Shown here one piece after another: positions 6,839 through 16,095 of a stretch of 34,118 nt of DNA. Under the pieces are notes generated by a model that was given only the letters and a program-made list of their open reading frames with translations, ran no database searches and was not told the DNA's origin. The DNA comes from Acidimicrobiaceae bacterium (GTDB lineage: Bacteria > Actinomycetota > Acidimicrobiia > Acidimicrobiales > Poriferisodalaceae): positions 210,041 through 244,158 of the forward strand of contig PAPO01000006.1 of the NCBI GenBank assembly GCA_002708935.1, in the 5' to 3' direction. Within the stretch, counting starts at the first letter, position 1. Each line of letters starts with the position of its first letter. The position numbers were made by a program, and so were the translations under genes.

Positions 6839-7753
6839 ATGAGCGGTGACGCAACAGTTGCTCCTAGAGAAGCTTCGCAGCAAGACGATCAACAAAACCG
6901 TTTAGTTCTGCCGCGGGGACGTCACTATGAACTGGCGGGGCGCGGACGCACCTTCGCGCGAGTAGTCGAAGCCCCGCCCGGCGCTCCAACGATTCTGCTG
7001 CTTCACGGCTGGACGGCAACAGCTGACCTCAATTGGTACAGCAGCTATTCAGCCTTAGAGGGCAAGTACGGTTTGGTCGCTCTAGATCATCGTGGCCATG
7101 GTCGCGGTATCCGATCCCGAAGGCCTTTTCGTTTAACCGATTGTGCTGATGATGCTGTCGCCCTTCTAGATGAACTTGGAATAGCTCGTGTCATAGCTGT
7201 CGGATACTCAATGGGTGGGCCAATCGCTCAGCTCATCTGGAGGCGACATCCGAAGCGAGTATTAGGTCTTGTGATGTGCGCAACGGCTGCTTCTTTCAGC
7301 ACCACGAAGCAGGACCATGTTCGGTTCGCTGTGATCGGGACTTTGGCTAAAGCAGCGAAGGTAATCCCCAGGGCGCTGCGAGAATTGATTGGTAGCCAGC
7401 TTCTCACAGGAAAGTCGGGTAAAGATCTTCGCCAGTGGGCCGTTGGCGAGTTACGTCGCCATGACCCGCTGAAGCTAATTCAAGCTGGTCACCGCATCGG
7501 ATTGTTCGATAGTCGACGCTGGCTTCGAACAATTGACGTTCCTGTGTCGGCAGTCATAACCACAAGTGATGAAGTTGTGTCCGTATCGCGACAACGAGAC
7601 ATGCTTGAAGTGATTCCGGGGGCGACTAGTCATGAAGTTGAGGGCAGCCACACGGCCTGTGTTGGTAAACCTCAAGAGTTTCGAGAGGCACTTTTATCAG
7701 CAATTGCAGATGTCCTGACAAAGTCCAACTGGACTGAGGCAGGCGCGGACTGA
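6839..7753 (+). CDS. alpha/beta hydrolase
   Basis: This 304-aa alpha/beta-hydrolase-fold protein has an oxyanion-hole segment LLLHGWTATADLNW (53-66), a nucleophile elbow G-Y-S124-M-G-G and the HRGHGRG motif (84-90). A likely acid is Asp in ITTSDEVVS and the catalytic His lies in VEGSHTAC near the C-terminus, so the triad looks intact. A lid of helices lies between residues about 140 and 225. There is no signal peptide; the first 25 residues are polar and probably disordered. It starts 9 nt after greA and precedes leuCD by 52 nt. The substrate is unknown: esterases, lipases and hydrolases of small acyl compounds share these motifs. Confidence 0.85.
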   Translation: MSGDATVAPREASQQDDQQNRLVLPRGRHYELAGRGRTFARVVEAPPGAPTILLLHGWTATADLNWYSSYSALEGKYGLVALDHRGHGRGIRSRRPFRLTDCADDAVALLDELGIARVIAVGYSMGGPIAQLIWRRHPKRVLGLVMCATAASFSTTKQDHVRFAVIGTLAKAAKVIPRALRELIGSQLLTGKSGKDLRQWAVGELRRHDPLKLIQAGHRIGLFDSRRWLRTIDVPVSAVITTSDEVVSVSRQRDMLEVIPGATSHEVEGSHTACVGKPQEFREALLSAIADVLTKSNWTEAGAD

Positions 7754-7805
7754 CACAGTGATGTAGTGCCCTAGCGGCGCGATAGCACGAAAACAAAGGA
7801 TCTAG

Positions 7806-9209
7806 ATGTCCGGTAAGACCCTTAGCGACAAGGTATGGGAACGTCACGTAGTGCGGAGCGGTGACGGTCTACCCGATCTGTTGTACATAGACCTTCACCT
7901 TATTCACGAGGTGACTTCACCGCAGGCTTTCGATGGTTTAAGGATGAACGGCAGAAATGTCCGTCGGCCCGACTTGACAGTAGCTACTGAGGATCACAAT
8001 GTCCCTACCGAAGATATTCATCTGCCGATTGCAGACGAGATCAGCAAAAAACAGGTCGAGGTACTAAGAGAGAACTGTGATGAGTTTGGTATCCAGTTGT
8101 ACCCAATGGGTCATCCGGGTCAGGGCATAGTCCACGTCATCGGGCCGGAGAAAGGTCTCACTTTGCCGGGGATGACCGTGGTGTGCGGCGATAGCCACAC
8201 TTCAACTCACGGTGCATTCGGAGCTCTAGCCTTTGGGATCGGTACATCCGAGGTAGAGCATGTACTAGCTAGCCAGACTCTTCCCCAAAGTCGACCTGGC
8301 ACAATGGCAGTTAACGTTGAAGGTGAAATCCCTGCAGGTGTGACTGCCAAAGACATCGTCTTAGCCATCATCGGGCAGATAGGAACCGGTGGTGGGATCG
8401 GTCACATCATTGAATATCGCGGTTCAGCGATACGGGCCTTGTCAATGGAGGGGCGAATGACTGTGTGCAACATGTCAATCGAGGCAGGTGCCAAGGCCGG
8501 TCTAATAGCTCCAGACGAAGTGACCTTCTCTTACTTGGAAGGTCGACCGCATGCTCCTCAAGGAAAAGACTGGGATGAAGCAGTGACTGAATGGAGCAAT
8601 TTGGTAACAGATAACGATGCCGTCTTCGACAAGTCAGTCGACATCAACGCAGCTCGACTGGAACCCCACGTCACCTGGGGCACGAATCCTGCGCATGTCA
8701 TACCCATCAGCGCGCCAATCCCAGGACCCGATAACTATTCGGATCCGGTGGAGGCGGGCACCGCTGAAAGGGCTTTGGAATACATGGGTTTGACGGCTGG
8801 GACCAAGCTAAGTGATGTCTCAGTAGACACCGTCTTTATTGGGTCCTGCACCAACTCTAGGATTGAGGATCTTCGTCTAGCTGCTCAGGTCGCCGAGGGC
8901 AGAAAGGTAAAGCAGGGGGTTCGGACACTAGTAGTTCCAGGTTCTTTCGAAGTTAAAGCTCAAGCCGAAGCAGAGGGACTTGACCAAGTCTTCAAGAATG
9001 CCGGCTTTGACTGGCGTGAACCGGGCTGCTCAATGTGTTTGGCTATGAATCCCGACAAGTTAGAGCCAGGTGAGCGTTCGGCGTCAACCTCAAACCGGAA
9101 CTTCGAAGGTAGACAGGGTCGGGGCGGAAGAACACACCTCGTCTCACCCGCGGTAGCTGCGGCAAGCGCTATAGCCGGCACTTTCGCAACCCCGGACGAT
9201 TTGGACTGA
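7806..9209 (+). CDS. leuC: 3-isopropylmalate dehydratase large subunit
   Basis: Aconitase-family subunit that, with LeuD, isomerises 2- to 3-isopropylmalate and, in the citramalate route, citramalate to methylmalate. The three [4Fe-4S] ligands are visible as Cys348 (FIGSCTNSR), Cys408 and Cys411 ([12 protein letters not shown]). [20 protein letters not shown] and the C-terminal NRNFEGRQG are family hallmarks, and 467 aa is the normal length. The ATG has AAAGGA about 6 nt upstream. leuD follows after 13 nt. I see no leader peptide or attenuator in the 52 nt upstream, unlike leuB and ilvB. Confidence 0.96.
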   Translation: MSGKTLSDKVWERHVVRSGDGLPDLLYIDLHLIHEVTSPQAFDGLRMNGRNVRRPDLTVATEDHNVPTEDIHLPIADEISKKQVEVLRENCDEFGIQLYPMGHPGQGIVHVIGPEKGLTLPGMTVVCGDSHTSTHGAFGALAFGIGTSEVEHVLASQTLPQSRPGTMAVNVEGEIPAGVTAKDIVLAIIGQIGTGGGIGHIIEYRGSAIRALSMEGRMTVCNMSIEAGAKAGLIAPDEVTFSYLEGRPHAPQGKDWDEAVTEWSNLVTDNDAVFDKSVDINAARLEPHVTWGTNPAHVIPISAPIPGPDNYSDPVEAGTAERALEYMGLTAGTKLSDVSVDTVFIGSCTNSRIEDLRLAAQVAEGRKVKQGVRTLVVPGSFEVKAQAEAEGLDQVFKNAGFDWREPGCSMCLAMNPDKLEPGERSASTSNRNFEGRQGRGGRTHLVSPAVAAASAIAGTFATPDDLD

Positions 9210-9222
9210 AGGAGGACCAGTA

Positions 9223-9816
9223 ATGCAAGCAGTTCGAGTACATGAAGGACGGGCGGTACCTCTCGACCGGAGTGACGTTGACACCGACCAAATCATCCCA
9301 AGCGACTGGCTGAAACGAGTCGAGCGCACCGGGTTCGGAAAGGGATTGTTCTCGGAGTGGCGAGACGAGCGAGATTTTATCCTTAACGATGAAAATTATG
9401 CCGGTGCGTCAATCTTGGTGGCAGGCTCCAACTTTGGAACTGGGTCATCACGCGAACATGCGGTCTGGGCACTCATGGATTACGGATTCATGGCCGTGAT
9501 CTCTCCCCGGTTCGGCGACATTTTTAGAAACAACTCGACAAAGAACGGGTTGATTCCATGTCAAATCAGCGAGGATGGGGCTTCTAGACTGAGAGCGGCG
9601 CTCCATGAAGATCCGGACCTATCAGTAACTGTCGATGTCGAACGACTAAAGGTGCTGGTTCCAGCGATAGGCCTAGAGGAAGACTTTCCGATGGACGACG
9701 CTACGAGGGAGCGTTTCCTTGAAGGACTTGACGACATCGGAATCACTCTCCGAAGCAAAGATTCGATTGATGACTACGAAACTGAGCGATCAGGGTGGCT
9801 TCCGAGTACCCGCTAA
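9223..9816 (+). CDS. leuD: 3-isopropylmalate dehydratase small subunit
   Basis: Swivelling domain of the LeuCD heterodimer. DVDTDQIIPSDWLKRVERTG, then AGSNFGTGSSREHAVWAL, then ISPRFGDIFRNNSTKNGLIP are the standard motifs, including the serine/arginine segment that binds substrate. The 197-aa length is normal. A strong Shine-Dalgarno GGAGGA lies 6 nt before the ATG. It is convergent with serA across 22 nt, in which I see no terminator hairpin. Confidence 0.96.
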   Translation: MQAVRVHEGRAVPLDRSDVDTDQIIPSDWLKRVERTGFGKGLFSEWRDERDFILNDENYAGASILVAGSNFGTGSSREHAVWALMDYGFMAVISPRFGDIFRNNSTKNGLIPCQISEDGASRLRAALHEDPDLSVTVDVERLKVLVPAIGLEEDFPMDDATRERFLEGLDDIGITLRSKDSIDDYETERSGWLPSTR

Positions 9817-9838
9817 CAATTGTCCCTAAGAGTCTCTA

Positions 9839-11404
9839 TTAGAGTTCGACTACCGAAGCTGACTGGATCCCATTCTCAGACCTCAAAGTTTCGAGGGTCT
9901 CTTCGGCTATCGAATGATCCGATGCCAACGCCATCAAGGCGTGATCTCCTGCTCCATCGCGTCCCAAGCCCATAAACGAAATATTGACATCCGCCTTACC
10001 CAAGATGGTCCCTACCGTTCCGATCATCCCAGGGAGATCATCATTTCTGATCACCAATATGTGGTTCGCCAACGGCACTTCGACTGAATGATCATCAATC
10101 ATCACGATGCGTGGCTCATTGGCTGAGCGGACAAGGGTCCCTGCTACCGCATGAGATCCTCCACGCACTTCAATAAGGTTGCGGAATTCTCCCGCATCGC
10201 GAGCGCTCGAATCGTTCACGACAATGCCGAGTTCCTCGGCCCGTTGGAACGCGTTGACGAAAGTGACCGGACCATCGCACGATTTATTGAGAATTCCGCG
10301 GAGCGTCGACAAAATCAGGATCTTGGTGTCATAGCCACCGATCTCACCGGCTACCTTCACTTCGATTTCACCTGGGAGTTCACTGACCAACCCGCTAAAG
10401 AACGAGCCGAGCCGCTCGGCGATTCCTAAATAGGGACGCAACGCATCAGATGCCTCCTCAGCTGCAATGTTGACCGCAAACGGAACAAAATCTCCATCAA
10501 GAGCGAGGGCCACCTGTTCAGCGATAGTGAAGCCAGCCCGATCTTGGGCTTCGTCGGTACTCGCTCCTAGATGCGGAGTGACGACCACATCAGCTCTGCC
10601 AAACAAAGGTGAAGTCAACTTGGGTTCGGTATCGAACACGTCAAGGGCGGCTCCAGCGAGATGGCCCTTGTCGAGCGCATCGGCTAGGTCGTCTTCGACG
10701 ACTACACCTCCGCGAGCTGCATTCACTAAGAAAGCACCTTGTTTGAACTTTGTAAATCTTGAAGCGTCAAACAAACCGACTGTGTCTTCGGTCTTTGGTA
10801 GGTGCACAGTCACGAAGTCTGACCGCGCTAACAGTTCATCGAGTCCTACCATTTCAACGTTGACCTCGCGCGCCGATTCAGAACTAACGAATGGGTCGAA
10901 TGCAAGAATCTGCACGTCGAAACCGCTGAGGCGTTGTGCTACTAAGCGACCTACTCGCCCAAGGCCAACTATTCCAATGGTCTTGTGAAGTAATTCGATC
11001 CCTGTCCAAAGACTACGCTCCCAGCGTCCCTCAACTAACGCCCCGTGAGCCTGAGCAATATTGCGAGCAAGAGCTAACAGCAAGCCCACCGAATGTTCAG
11101 CTGCTGAAACCACATTCGATTCCGGTGCGTTGCAAACCAGAATTCCGCGAGAAGTGGCGGCTGCCGTATCCACATTGTCTAAGCCGACTCCAGCTCGTCC
11201 AACAACCTGCAACCGTTTTGCTGCATCAAGAAGTTCGACATCAACTTCGGTTGCTGAACGGACAATCAAGGCATCAAACTCAGAAATGCTTGACCGGAGC
11301 TCTGTTGGAGAGAGGTCTAGGTGTACTTGAACGTCGTGGCCTCGGGCTCGTAGAAGTTCCAGCCCCGTCTCTGCAAGTTTTTCCGTGATCAATACTTTCG
11401 CCAT
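9839..11404 (-). CDS. serA: D-3-phosphoglycerate dehydrogenase
   Basis: First enzyme of the phosphorylated serine pathway, oxidising 3-phosphoglycerate with NAD. The 521-aa form contains the substrate and nucleotide domains (to about residue 310, with GIVGLGRVG at 144-152), an intervening ASB domain (about 315-440) and a C-terminal ACT domain (about 450-521) that usually senses serine. The catalytic set Arg231 (NAARGG), Glu260 (DTEP) and His278 (PHLGAS) is intact. This long type is the one usual in Actinobacteria. It starts 1 nt after the stop of the aminotransferase gene, so the two are co-transcribed and probably coupled. Confidence 0.95.
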   Translation of the reverse strand: MAKVLITEKLAETGLELLRARGHDVQVHLDLSPTELRSSISEFDALIVRSATEVDVELLDAAKRLQVVGRAGVGLDNVDTAAATSRGILVCNAPESNVVSAAEHSVGLLLALARNIAQAHGALVEGRWERSLWTGIELLHKTIGIVGLGRVGRLVAQRLSGFDVQILAFDPFVSSESAREVNVEMVGLDELLARSDFVTVHLPKTEDTVGLFDASRFTKFKQGAFLVNAARGGVVVEDDLADALDKGHLAGAALDVFDTEPKLTSPLFGRADVVVTPHLGASTDEAQDRAGFTIAEQVALALDGDFVPFAVNIAAEEASDALRPYLGIAERLGSFFSGLVSELPGEIEVKVAGEIGGYDTKILILSTLRGILNKSCDGPVTFVNAFQRAEELGIVVNDSSARDAGEFRNLIEVRGGSHAVAGTLVRSANEPRIVMIDDHSVEVPLANHILVIRNDDLPGMIGTVGTILGKADVNISFMGLGRDGAGDHALMALASDHSIAEETLETLRSENGIQSASVVEL

Positions 11405-11405
11405 G

Positions 11406-12602
11406 TCAGTTAGAAACCAGTTCGCCTATTCGGCTTATTCCCTCTACTAAGTCTTCTATTCCCAAAGCAAATGAGAAACGCGCGTATCCAGGTGCTCCGA
11501 AAGCCTCGCCGGGCACAAACGCAACCTTCGCCTCTTCCAAAATGATGGTTGCGAGGTCCATAGTCGTTTCGGCTTCACGCCCTGCTATGCCGCGACCCAA
11601 TAATCCGTTGAGCGAAGGAAACGCATAGAACGCTCCTTCGGGTTCAAGGCACTCCACTCCTTCGATTTCATTTAGCATCCTGTGAATAGTGACTCTGCGC
11701 TCATCAAATGCTGCGCGCATAGTGGCCACATCCTCGAGACCTCCGCTAAGTGCCGCTGTCGCCGCAACTTGGGCAATGTTGCAGACATTGGAGGTTGCAT
11801 GGCTCTGCATATTTGAGGCTGCTTTGATGATGTCAGGGGGGCCGGCCATCCAACCAACTCGCCATCCCGTCATCGCATATGTCTTGGCTACTCCGTTCAA
11901 GACGACACATCGATCCAAGATCTCTGGCACAACCACTGGCATGGAATGATGCTGTGTTTCTCCGTATACAAGGTGTTCATATATTTCATCAGTAATGACC
12001 CATATACCGTTATCGGCAGCCCATCGTCCGATCGCTTCGATCTCCTCTTTCGGATATACAGCGCCCGTCGGGTTTGATGGCGAGACGAAGATCAGTGCCT
12101 TCGTTTTTGTGCTTCTTGCCGTCTCGAGTTGCTCCACGCTCACCCGAAAACCCTGATCTGCGCCCGCGAGCACCTCTATTGGGACCCCTCCAAACATTCG
12201 AATCGACTCCGGATAGGTCGTCCAATATGGGGCCGGGAGTATTACCTCATCGCCCGGGTCAATGAGGCTCATCATCGTGTTAAAGACCGCTTGCTTTCCT
12301 CCGTTAGTAACCAAGAATTGAGCCGGATCAAGCTCAAGACCAGAATCACGGACTGTCTTTTCAGACAAGGCTTTCTTTAACTCAGGAAGTCCGCCTGCAG
12401 GCGAGTAACGGTGATATTTGGTGTCCCCACAAGCAGTGACAGCAGCCTGGACTATGTGAGGTGGCGTCGCGAAATCAGGTTCTCCAGCCCCGAACCCGAT
12501 GACGTTCTGACCCTCAGCTTTCAGGGCTTTCGCCTTCGAATCAACGGCTAGCGTCGCGGATTCGGCGATCTGTCCGACGGCGGACGAAACTCTGTTATTC
12601 AC
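11406..12602 (-). CDS. class I aspartate-type aminotransferase
   Basis: PLP-dependent fold-type I aminotransferase of the Ib aspartate aminotransferase group, probably interconverting aspartate and oxaloacetate with 2-oxoglutarate. Asn177 (SNPTG), Asp205 and Tyr208 (TDEIYEHL) and the PLP lysine Lys240 ([14 protein letters not shown]) are in place, and a C-terminal ARFSFAL carries the carboxylate-binding Arg. The usual Ser before the lysine is Ala here. Length is 398 aa. The GTG start at 12602 has AGGAG 8 nt upstream. It heads the operon with serA and is divergent from serC, so it could also serve prephenate or serine-linked transamination; the substrate is inferred from family only. Confidence 0.88.
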   Translation of the reverse strand: MNNRVSSAVGQIAESATLAVDSKAKALKAEGQNVIGFGAGEPDFATPPHIVQAAVTACGDTKYHRYSPAGGLPELKKALSEKTVRDSGLELDPAQFLVTNGGKQAVFNTMMSLIDPGDEVILPAPYWTTYPESIRMFGGVPIEVLAGADQGFRVSVEQLETARSTKTKALIFVSPSNPTGAVYPKEEIEAIGRWAADNGIWVITDEIYEHLVYGETQHHSMPVVVPEILDRCVVLNGVAKTYAMTGWRVGWMAGPPDIIKAASNMQSHATSNVCNIAQVAATAALSGGLEDVATMRAAFDERRVTIHRMLNEIEGVECLEPEGAFYAFPSLNGLLGRGIAGREAETTMDLATIILEEAKVAFVPGEAFGAPGYARFSFALGIEDLVEGISRIGELVSN

Positions 12603-12662
12603 GGATAGGCTCCTAAAGGCTTGGGATCTAACTCAAATGGCCCACCGACATAGTGGCAGGCG

Positions 12663-13781
12663 ATGAGCGCAACCGAAACTTCAATTTCTCTTCCCGCCGG
12701 ATTACTTCCTAAAGATGGCCGTTTCGGATCGGGCCCATCAAAAGTTCGGCAGGACGCTATCAGCGCCCTTTTTGAGCTCGCTCCTAACTATCTCGGCACT
12801 AGCCACCGGCAGAAGACCGTTAGAGATCATGTGTCGCGACTGCGAAGTGGCCTTTCTAGTTTGTTCCAACTGCCGGCCGATTGGGAAATTATTTTAGGCA
12901 ACGGCGGGACAACTCTGTTCTGGGACGCGGCTTCTTTCGGCCTGATCGAATCAGTAAGTCAGCACTTAGCCTTTGGAGAATTTTCTTCAAAATTCGCGAC
13001 AGTTGTACAAAAAGCACCGCACCTCGGGGAGCCAGAAGTAATCAGCAGTGAACCGGGTACTTGTCCTTCAGCCGTGTCTTCGAATGTCGACACTTACGCC
13101 CTCACCCACAATGAAACTTCTACAGGTGTAATGGCACCCTTGGTTCGACCAAGTAATGATGGATTAGTACTCGTTGACGCTACATCTGCCGCCGGAGCTA
13201 TTTCTTGGGATCCAAACGAAGTCGATTGTTACTATTTCGCGCCCCAGAAGGCGCTCGCTTCGGACGGTGGCCTATGGCTCGCTGCTTGTTCCCCTTCAGC
13301 TCTTGAACGGATCGAACGACTCTCTTCTGCTGATCGTTGGTCTCCTGCTGGGCTGGATCTAGGCATCGCCCTCGCAAACTCTCGGCAACAACAGACCTAC
13401 AACACTCCGAGCCTCGCAACGATCTTCTTAGCGGCAGAAACGGTCGAATGGATCAATAACTCCGGCGGACTCGCGTGGGCTGAACAACGATGCTTGCAAA
13501 GCAGCGGGATCATCTACCGATGGGCGACCGACCGTTCTTTTGCTCAACCATTTGTACTAGACGCTGACCAGCGATCTCCCGTCGTCTGCACAGTCGACTT
13601 CGAAGGGGTCGACGCGGATACGGTCAGTGCCGTCCTTCGAGCTAATGGCATCATCGACACCGAGTCGTACCGAAAACTTGGCCGAAATCAATTACGGCTA
13701 GCGACCTTCCCTTCGGTAGACCCTGAGGATGTCGAAGCCCTGTGCGCTTGCATCGATTACATCGTGGATGCTTTGGATTAG
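12663..13781 (+). CDS. serC: phosphoserine aminotransferase
   Basis: Second step of serine synthesis, transferring an amino group from glutamate to 3-phosphohydroxypyruvate. The N-terminus LLPKDGRFGSGPSKVR and the context FAPQKALASDGGLW, with PLP lysine Lys196, are those of the mycobacterial-type SerC, and 372 aa is its usual length. LGNGGTTLFWD and THNETSTGV are further family segments. It is divergent from the aminotransferase-serA operon across 60 nt and convergent with yqgE. serB is not in this window. Confidence 0.93.
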   Translation: MSATETSISLPAGLLPKDGRFGSGPSKVRQDAISALFELAPNYLGTSHRQKTVRDHVSRLRSGLSSLFQLPADWEIILGNGGTTLFWDAASFGLIESVSQHLAFGEFSSKFATVVQKAPHLGEPEVISSEPGTCPSAVSSNVDTYALTHNETSTGVMAPLVRPSNDGLVLVDATSAAGAISWDPNEVDCYYFAPQKALASDGGLWLAACSPSALERIERLSSADRWSPAGLDLGIALANSRQQQTYNTPSLATIFLAAETVEWINNSGGLAWAEQRCLQSSGIIYRWATDRSFAQPFVLDADQRSPVVCTVDFEGVDADTVSAVLRANGIIDTESYRKLGRNQLRLATFPSVDPEDVEALCACIDYIVDALD

Positions 13782-13856
13782 CTAGTCCGAAGCGACATGC
13801 TCTCGTCAATATTGTCACTTAGTCACATGGCTAAAAATTGTTTCTCAGCCCCTAAG

Positions 13857-14450
13857 TCAGTTCATATACGACTGGTCGGGGTATATCGAGAGCAGTCTTG
13901 CCGCTGACCTTTGCCGGGCCAACACACTTTGCCAGCATTCAGAAGGATCACACGTCAACTCATCGGGCGTCGAGTCAAAAGTCCACCAGGCCCCTTCTTC
14001 TATCTCCAGACGTAGTTGGCCCGGACTCCACCCTGCGTATCCAAAGTAGAAGCGAACTTTATCCATATCTATTTCGGTCAAATTCATATCTGCTTCAAGA
14101 TCTAACATCGAGATTTGCTCGCTTATCTTGCTTGAGCCACTCACAGCAGAAGATGTTGGCAGCAAGGCCAGCAAAGCATCCGGCTGAACCGGTCCGCCGA
14201 CGAAAACTGTCGAAGAGGACACCTCCGATGTCAACCAAGTCGGAAGGAGCGTTTCCAACGAATCCGTCGAAGGACGGTTAAGGACCACGCCTAAAGACCC
14301 CTCCTGGCCGTGTTCGATCATCAATATGACTGATCGACGAAAGTTCGGATCCTCCAATTGCGGTGTTGCGACAAGAAGGGAGCCCCGATGGGGTACGACT
14401 ATGGGTGTGACCAGCGGCTCTACCACGTCACCAGAGCTTTGGTTGTCCAA
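13857..14450 (-). CDS. YqgE/AlgH family protein
   Basis: Conserved bacterial family (DUF179) of unknown biochemical function. Family hallmarks are RGSLLVATPQLEDPNF (22-37), RSVILMIEHGQEGSLGVVLNRP (39-60), VFVGGPVQPDAL, and FYFGYAGWSPGQLRLEI. It is probably cytoplasmic. The listed start is a TTG at 14450 without a good Shine-Dalgarno. A GTG eight codons in (14426) is an alternative, and homologous proteins usually begin close to the RGxLLVA segment, so the first 10-20 residues may not be real. It follows ilvC on the same strand after 34 nt and may be co-transcribed with it. Confidence 0.88.
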   Translation of the reverse strand: MDNQSSGDVVEPLVTPIVVPHRGSLLVATPQLEDPNFRRSVILMIEHGQEGSLGVVLNRPSTDSLETLLPTWLTSEVSSSTVFVGGPVQPDALLALLPTSSAVSGSSKISEQISMLDLEADMNLTEIDMDKVRFYFGYAGWSPGQLRLEIEEGAWWTFDSTPDELTCDPSECWQSVLARQRSAARLLSIYPDQSYMN

Positions 14451-14484
14451 CAGGCAGCATTGAAACTAATAAACTCCGGTTCGT

Positions 14485-15522
14485 TTATTTGACGTCGCCA
14501 CCTGAAGCTTCAGTTACATCCTGTTTTCCCGCTGTTATCCAAGGCATCATTGCCCTCAGTTCGGCTCCTACAGCTTCAATCGGATGTTCTTTGCCTTCCT
14601 CTACGAGACGCTTGTAGTTGGGGAGGCCGTTTCGATTCTCTTCAATCCACTCGTTCGCGAAAGTACCATCTTGAATTTCTGCAAGGATGCGCTTCATCTC
14701 TGCACGAGTTTCATCGGTAACAATTCGGGGACCTCGAGTTAAGTCACCGTATTCAGCTGTAGTCGATATCGAATACCGCATACCCGCTATTCCGGCTTCA
14801 TAAATAAAGTCCACTATGAGTTTCACTTCATGCAAGGTTTCGAAGTACGCGGACTCAGGCTGATACCCAGCCTCAACGAGAGTGTCATATCCGGCGCGAA
14901 TTAGTTCCGTTAGACCACCGCAGAGCACAACCTGTTCACCGAACAAGTCTGTCTCCGTTTCTTCGGCGAACGTAGTAGTCAAAACGCCGCCTCGAGTGCC
15001 ACCGATTCCCTTAGCGTACGCAAGAGCGTCATTTAAGGCATTACCTGTCGCGTCTTGATGAATAGCGACAAGGGCCGGAACTCCCCCGCCTTCAGCGTAC
15101 GTTCGGCGAACGTTATGACCGGGACCCTTCGGAGCAATCATCCAGACATCAACATCATCAGGAGGCTGAATTTGGTCGAAGTGAATATTAAATCCGTGAG
15201 AGAAAGCGATGGCATTTCCAGCCGACAAGTTTGGTGCGATGTGTTCCGAATAAATGGATGCCTGTTCGGTGTCAGGAAGAGCCATCATCATCACGTCGGA
15301 CCTTTGAGCTGCCTCAGCAATGCTGAGCACTGGGAGTCCTTCAGCCTCCGCTTTCGCGGTTGAAGATGACCCTTCGCGAAGACCTACTACGACGGAAACC
15401 CCACTGTCACGCAGGTTTAAAGCATGGGCATGTCCTTGTGAGCCGTAGCCCATAATTGCAACAGTTCGGTTAGCAAGGTGACTCAAATCCGCATCGTTTT
15501 CGTAATAAATGGTGGCTGGCAT
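14485..15522 (-). CDS. ilvC: ketol-acid reductoisomerase (NADP+)
   Basis: Class I KARI, converting acetolactate or acetohydroxybutyrate to the dihydroxy acids of valine, leucine and isoleucine synthesis. [20 protein letters not shown] (residues 21-40) is the NADPH-binding Rossmann motif, [10 protein letters not shown] and [13 protein letters not shown] line the active site, and [16 protein letters not shown] holds the magnesium ligands. I chose the ATG at 15522, preceded by AGGAG at 6-7 nt, giving 345 aa. A TTG 21 nt further upstream is open but places the Shine-Dalgarno inside the gene. It is the third gene of ilvBNC, with a terminator-like hairpin in the ilvN-ilvC gap. The C-terminal tail beyond the knotted domain is short. 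Confidence 0.95.
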   Translation of the reverse strand: MPATIYYENDADLSHLANRTVAIMGYGSQGHAHALNLRDSGVSVVVGLREGSSSTAKAEAEGLPVLSIAEAAQRSDVMMMALPDTEQASIYSEHIAPNLSAGNAIAFSHGFNIHFDQIQPPDDVDVWMIAPKGPGHNVRRTYAEGGGVPALVAIHQDATGNALNDALAYAKGIGGTRGGVLTTTFAEETETDLFGEQVVLCGGLTELIRAGYDTLVEAGYQPESAYFETLHEVKLIVDFIYEAGIAGMRYSISTTAEYGDLTRGPRIVTDETRAEMKRILAEIQDGTFANEWIEENRNGLPNYKRLVEEGKEHPIEAVGAELRAMMPWITAGKQDVTEASGGDVK

Positions 15523-15540
15523 CAATGTGCTCCTATTTAG

Positions 15541-15560
15541 CAAAAGCCGCTTTTCGGCTT
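15541..15560 (-). terminator. intercistronic terminator-like hairpin, ilvN-ilvC
   Basis: On the minus strand AAGCCG-AAAAG-CGGCTT (15560-15544) forms a 6-bp stem that runs into TTTTG. It lies in the gap between the ilvN stop and the ilvC start. The stem is short, so it would at most lower read-through, for example to set a lower ilvC level or protect a processed end. Confidence 0.4.
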
Positions 15561-15588
15561 GAGATCCGTTCGTTTCTTAGAGTAATTC

Positions 15589-16095
15589 TCAGCCACCAAG
15601 GTGGCCTAGTGCAATCCGTCCCGTTCGTTGAAGCTCGATAATTCCAAATTTACGCAACGCTGTCTCGCAAAGATCAAGCTCAGTTGGGTGGGCGTGGACG
15701 CTGACTATTAATTCTTCTTCATTTGAATCGACCACGGAGCCCCCGAACTGATCAATTACCTGTCGCATAGCCTCAGCATCACTTGACGCGACCCGAGCAA
15801 GCATCAACTCTCGTTCGACCGAAGACCCAGGCTGCAACTCGGTGATATCCAAAACATTCACCAGCTTGTCGAGTTGCTTCGCTATTTGTGTTGCATCAGT
15901 ATTGTGGACATCTACGACGATGCTGATTCGACTTCGTGACGGGTCATCGGTCGGTGCGACGGCGAGGGAGAAAATATTGAAACCCCGCCGACTAAACAAC
16001 CCCGCTATTCGCGACAAGACCCCGAACCTATTCTCAACCAGAACCGACAAAATGTGAAGGTTCTGCTCACCCTTGGCGGCAGTTACGTCCGTCAT
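15589..16095 (-). CDS. ilvN: acetolactate synthase small (regulatory) subunit
   Basis: Regulatory subunit that activates IlvB and confers valine feedback inhibition. The N-terminal ACT domain covers about residues 12-85 (LHILSVLVENRFGVLSRIAGLFSR is its first strand-loop-helix), and a C-terminal ALS_ss domain follows (VERELMLARV through FGIIELQRTGRIAL). The 168-aa length is normal. Its ATG overlaps the ilvB stop in an ATGA, consistent with stoichiometric coupled translation. Confidence 0.95.
   Translation of the reverse strand: MTDVTAAKGEQNLHILSVLVENRFGVLSRIAGLFSRRGFNIFSLAVAPTDDPSRSRISIVVDVHNTDATQIAKQLDKLVNVLDITELQPGSSVERELMLARVASSDAEAMRQVIDQFGGSVVDSNEEELIVSVHAHPTELDLCETALRKFGIIELQRTGRIALGHLGG

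Noticed and set aside
7754-7805. Attenuator or leader peptide upstream of leuCD
   Set aside because: The 52-nt gap contains no hairpin with a T tract and no short frame with Leu, Ile or Val codons.
10467-10988. A 173-codon plus-strand frame inside serA
   Set aside because: It is antisense to a fully conserved SerA, with low-complexity Ser/Arg/Thr content typical of shadow frames.
14468-14489. Hairpin AATAAAC/GTTTATT at the ilvC stop as a terminator
   Set aside because: The stem has six A/T pairs and one G/C pair, an 8-nt loop and no T tract, so it is too weak to call.
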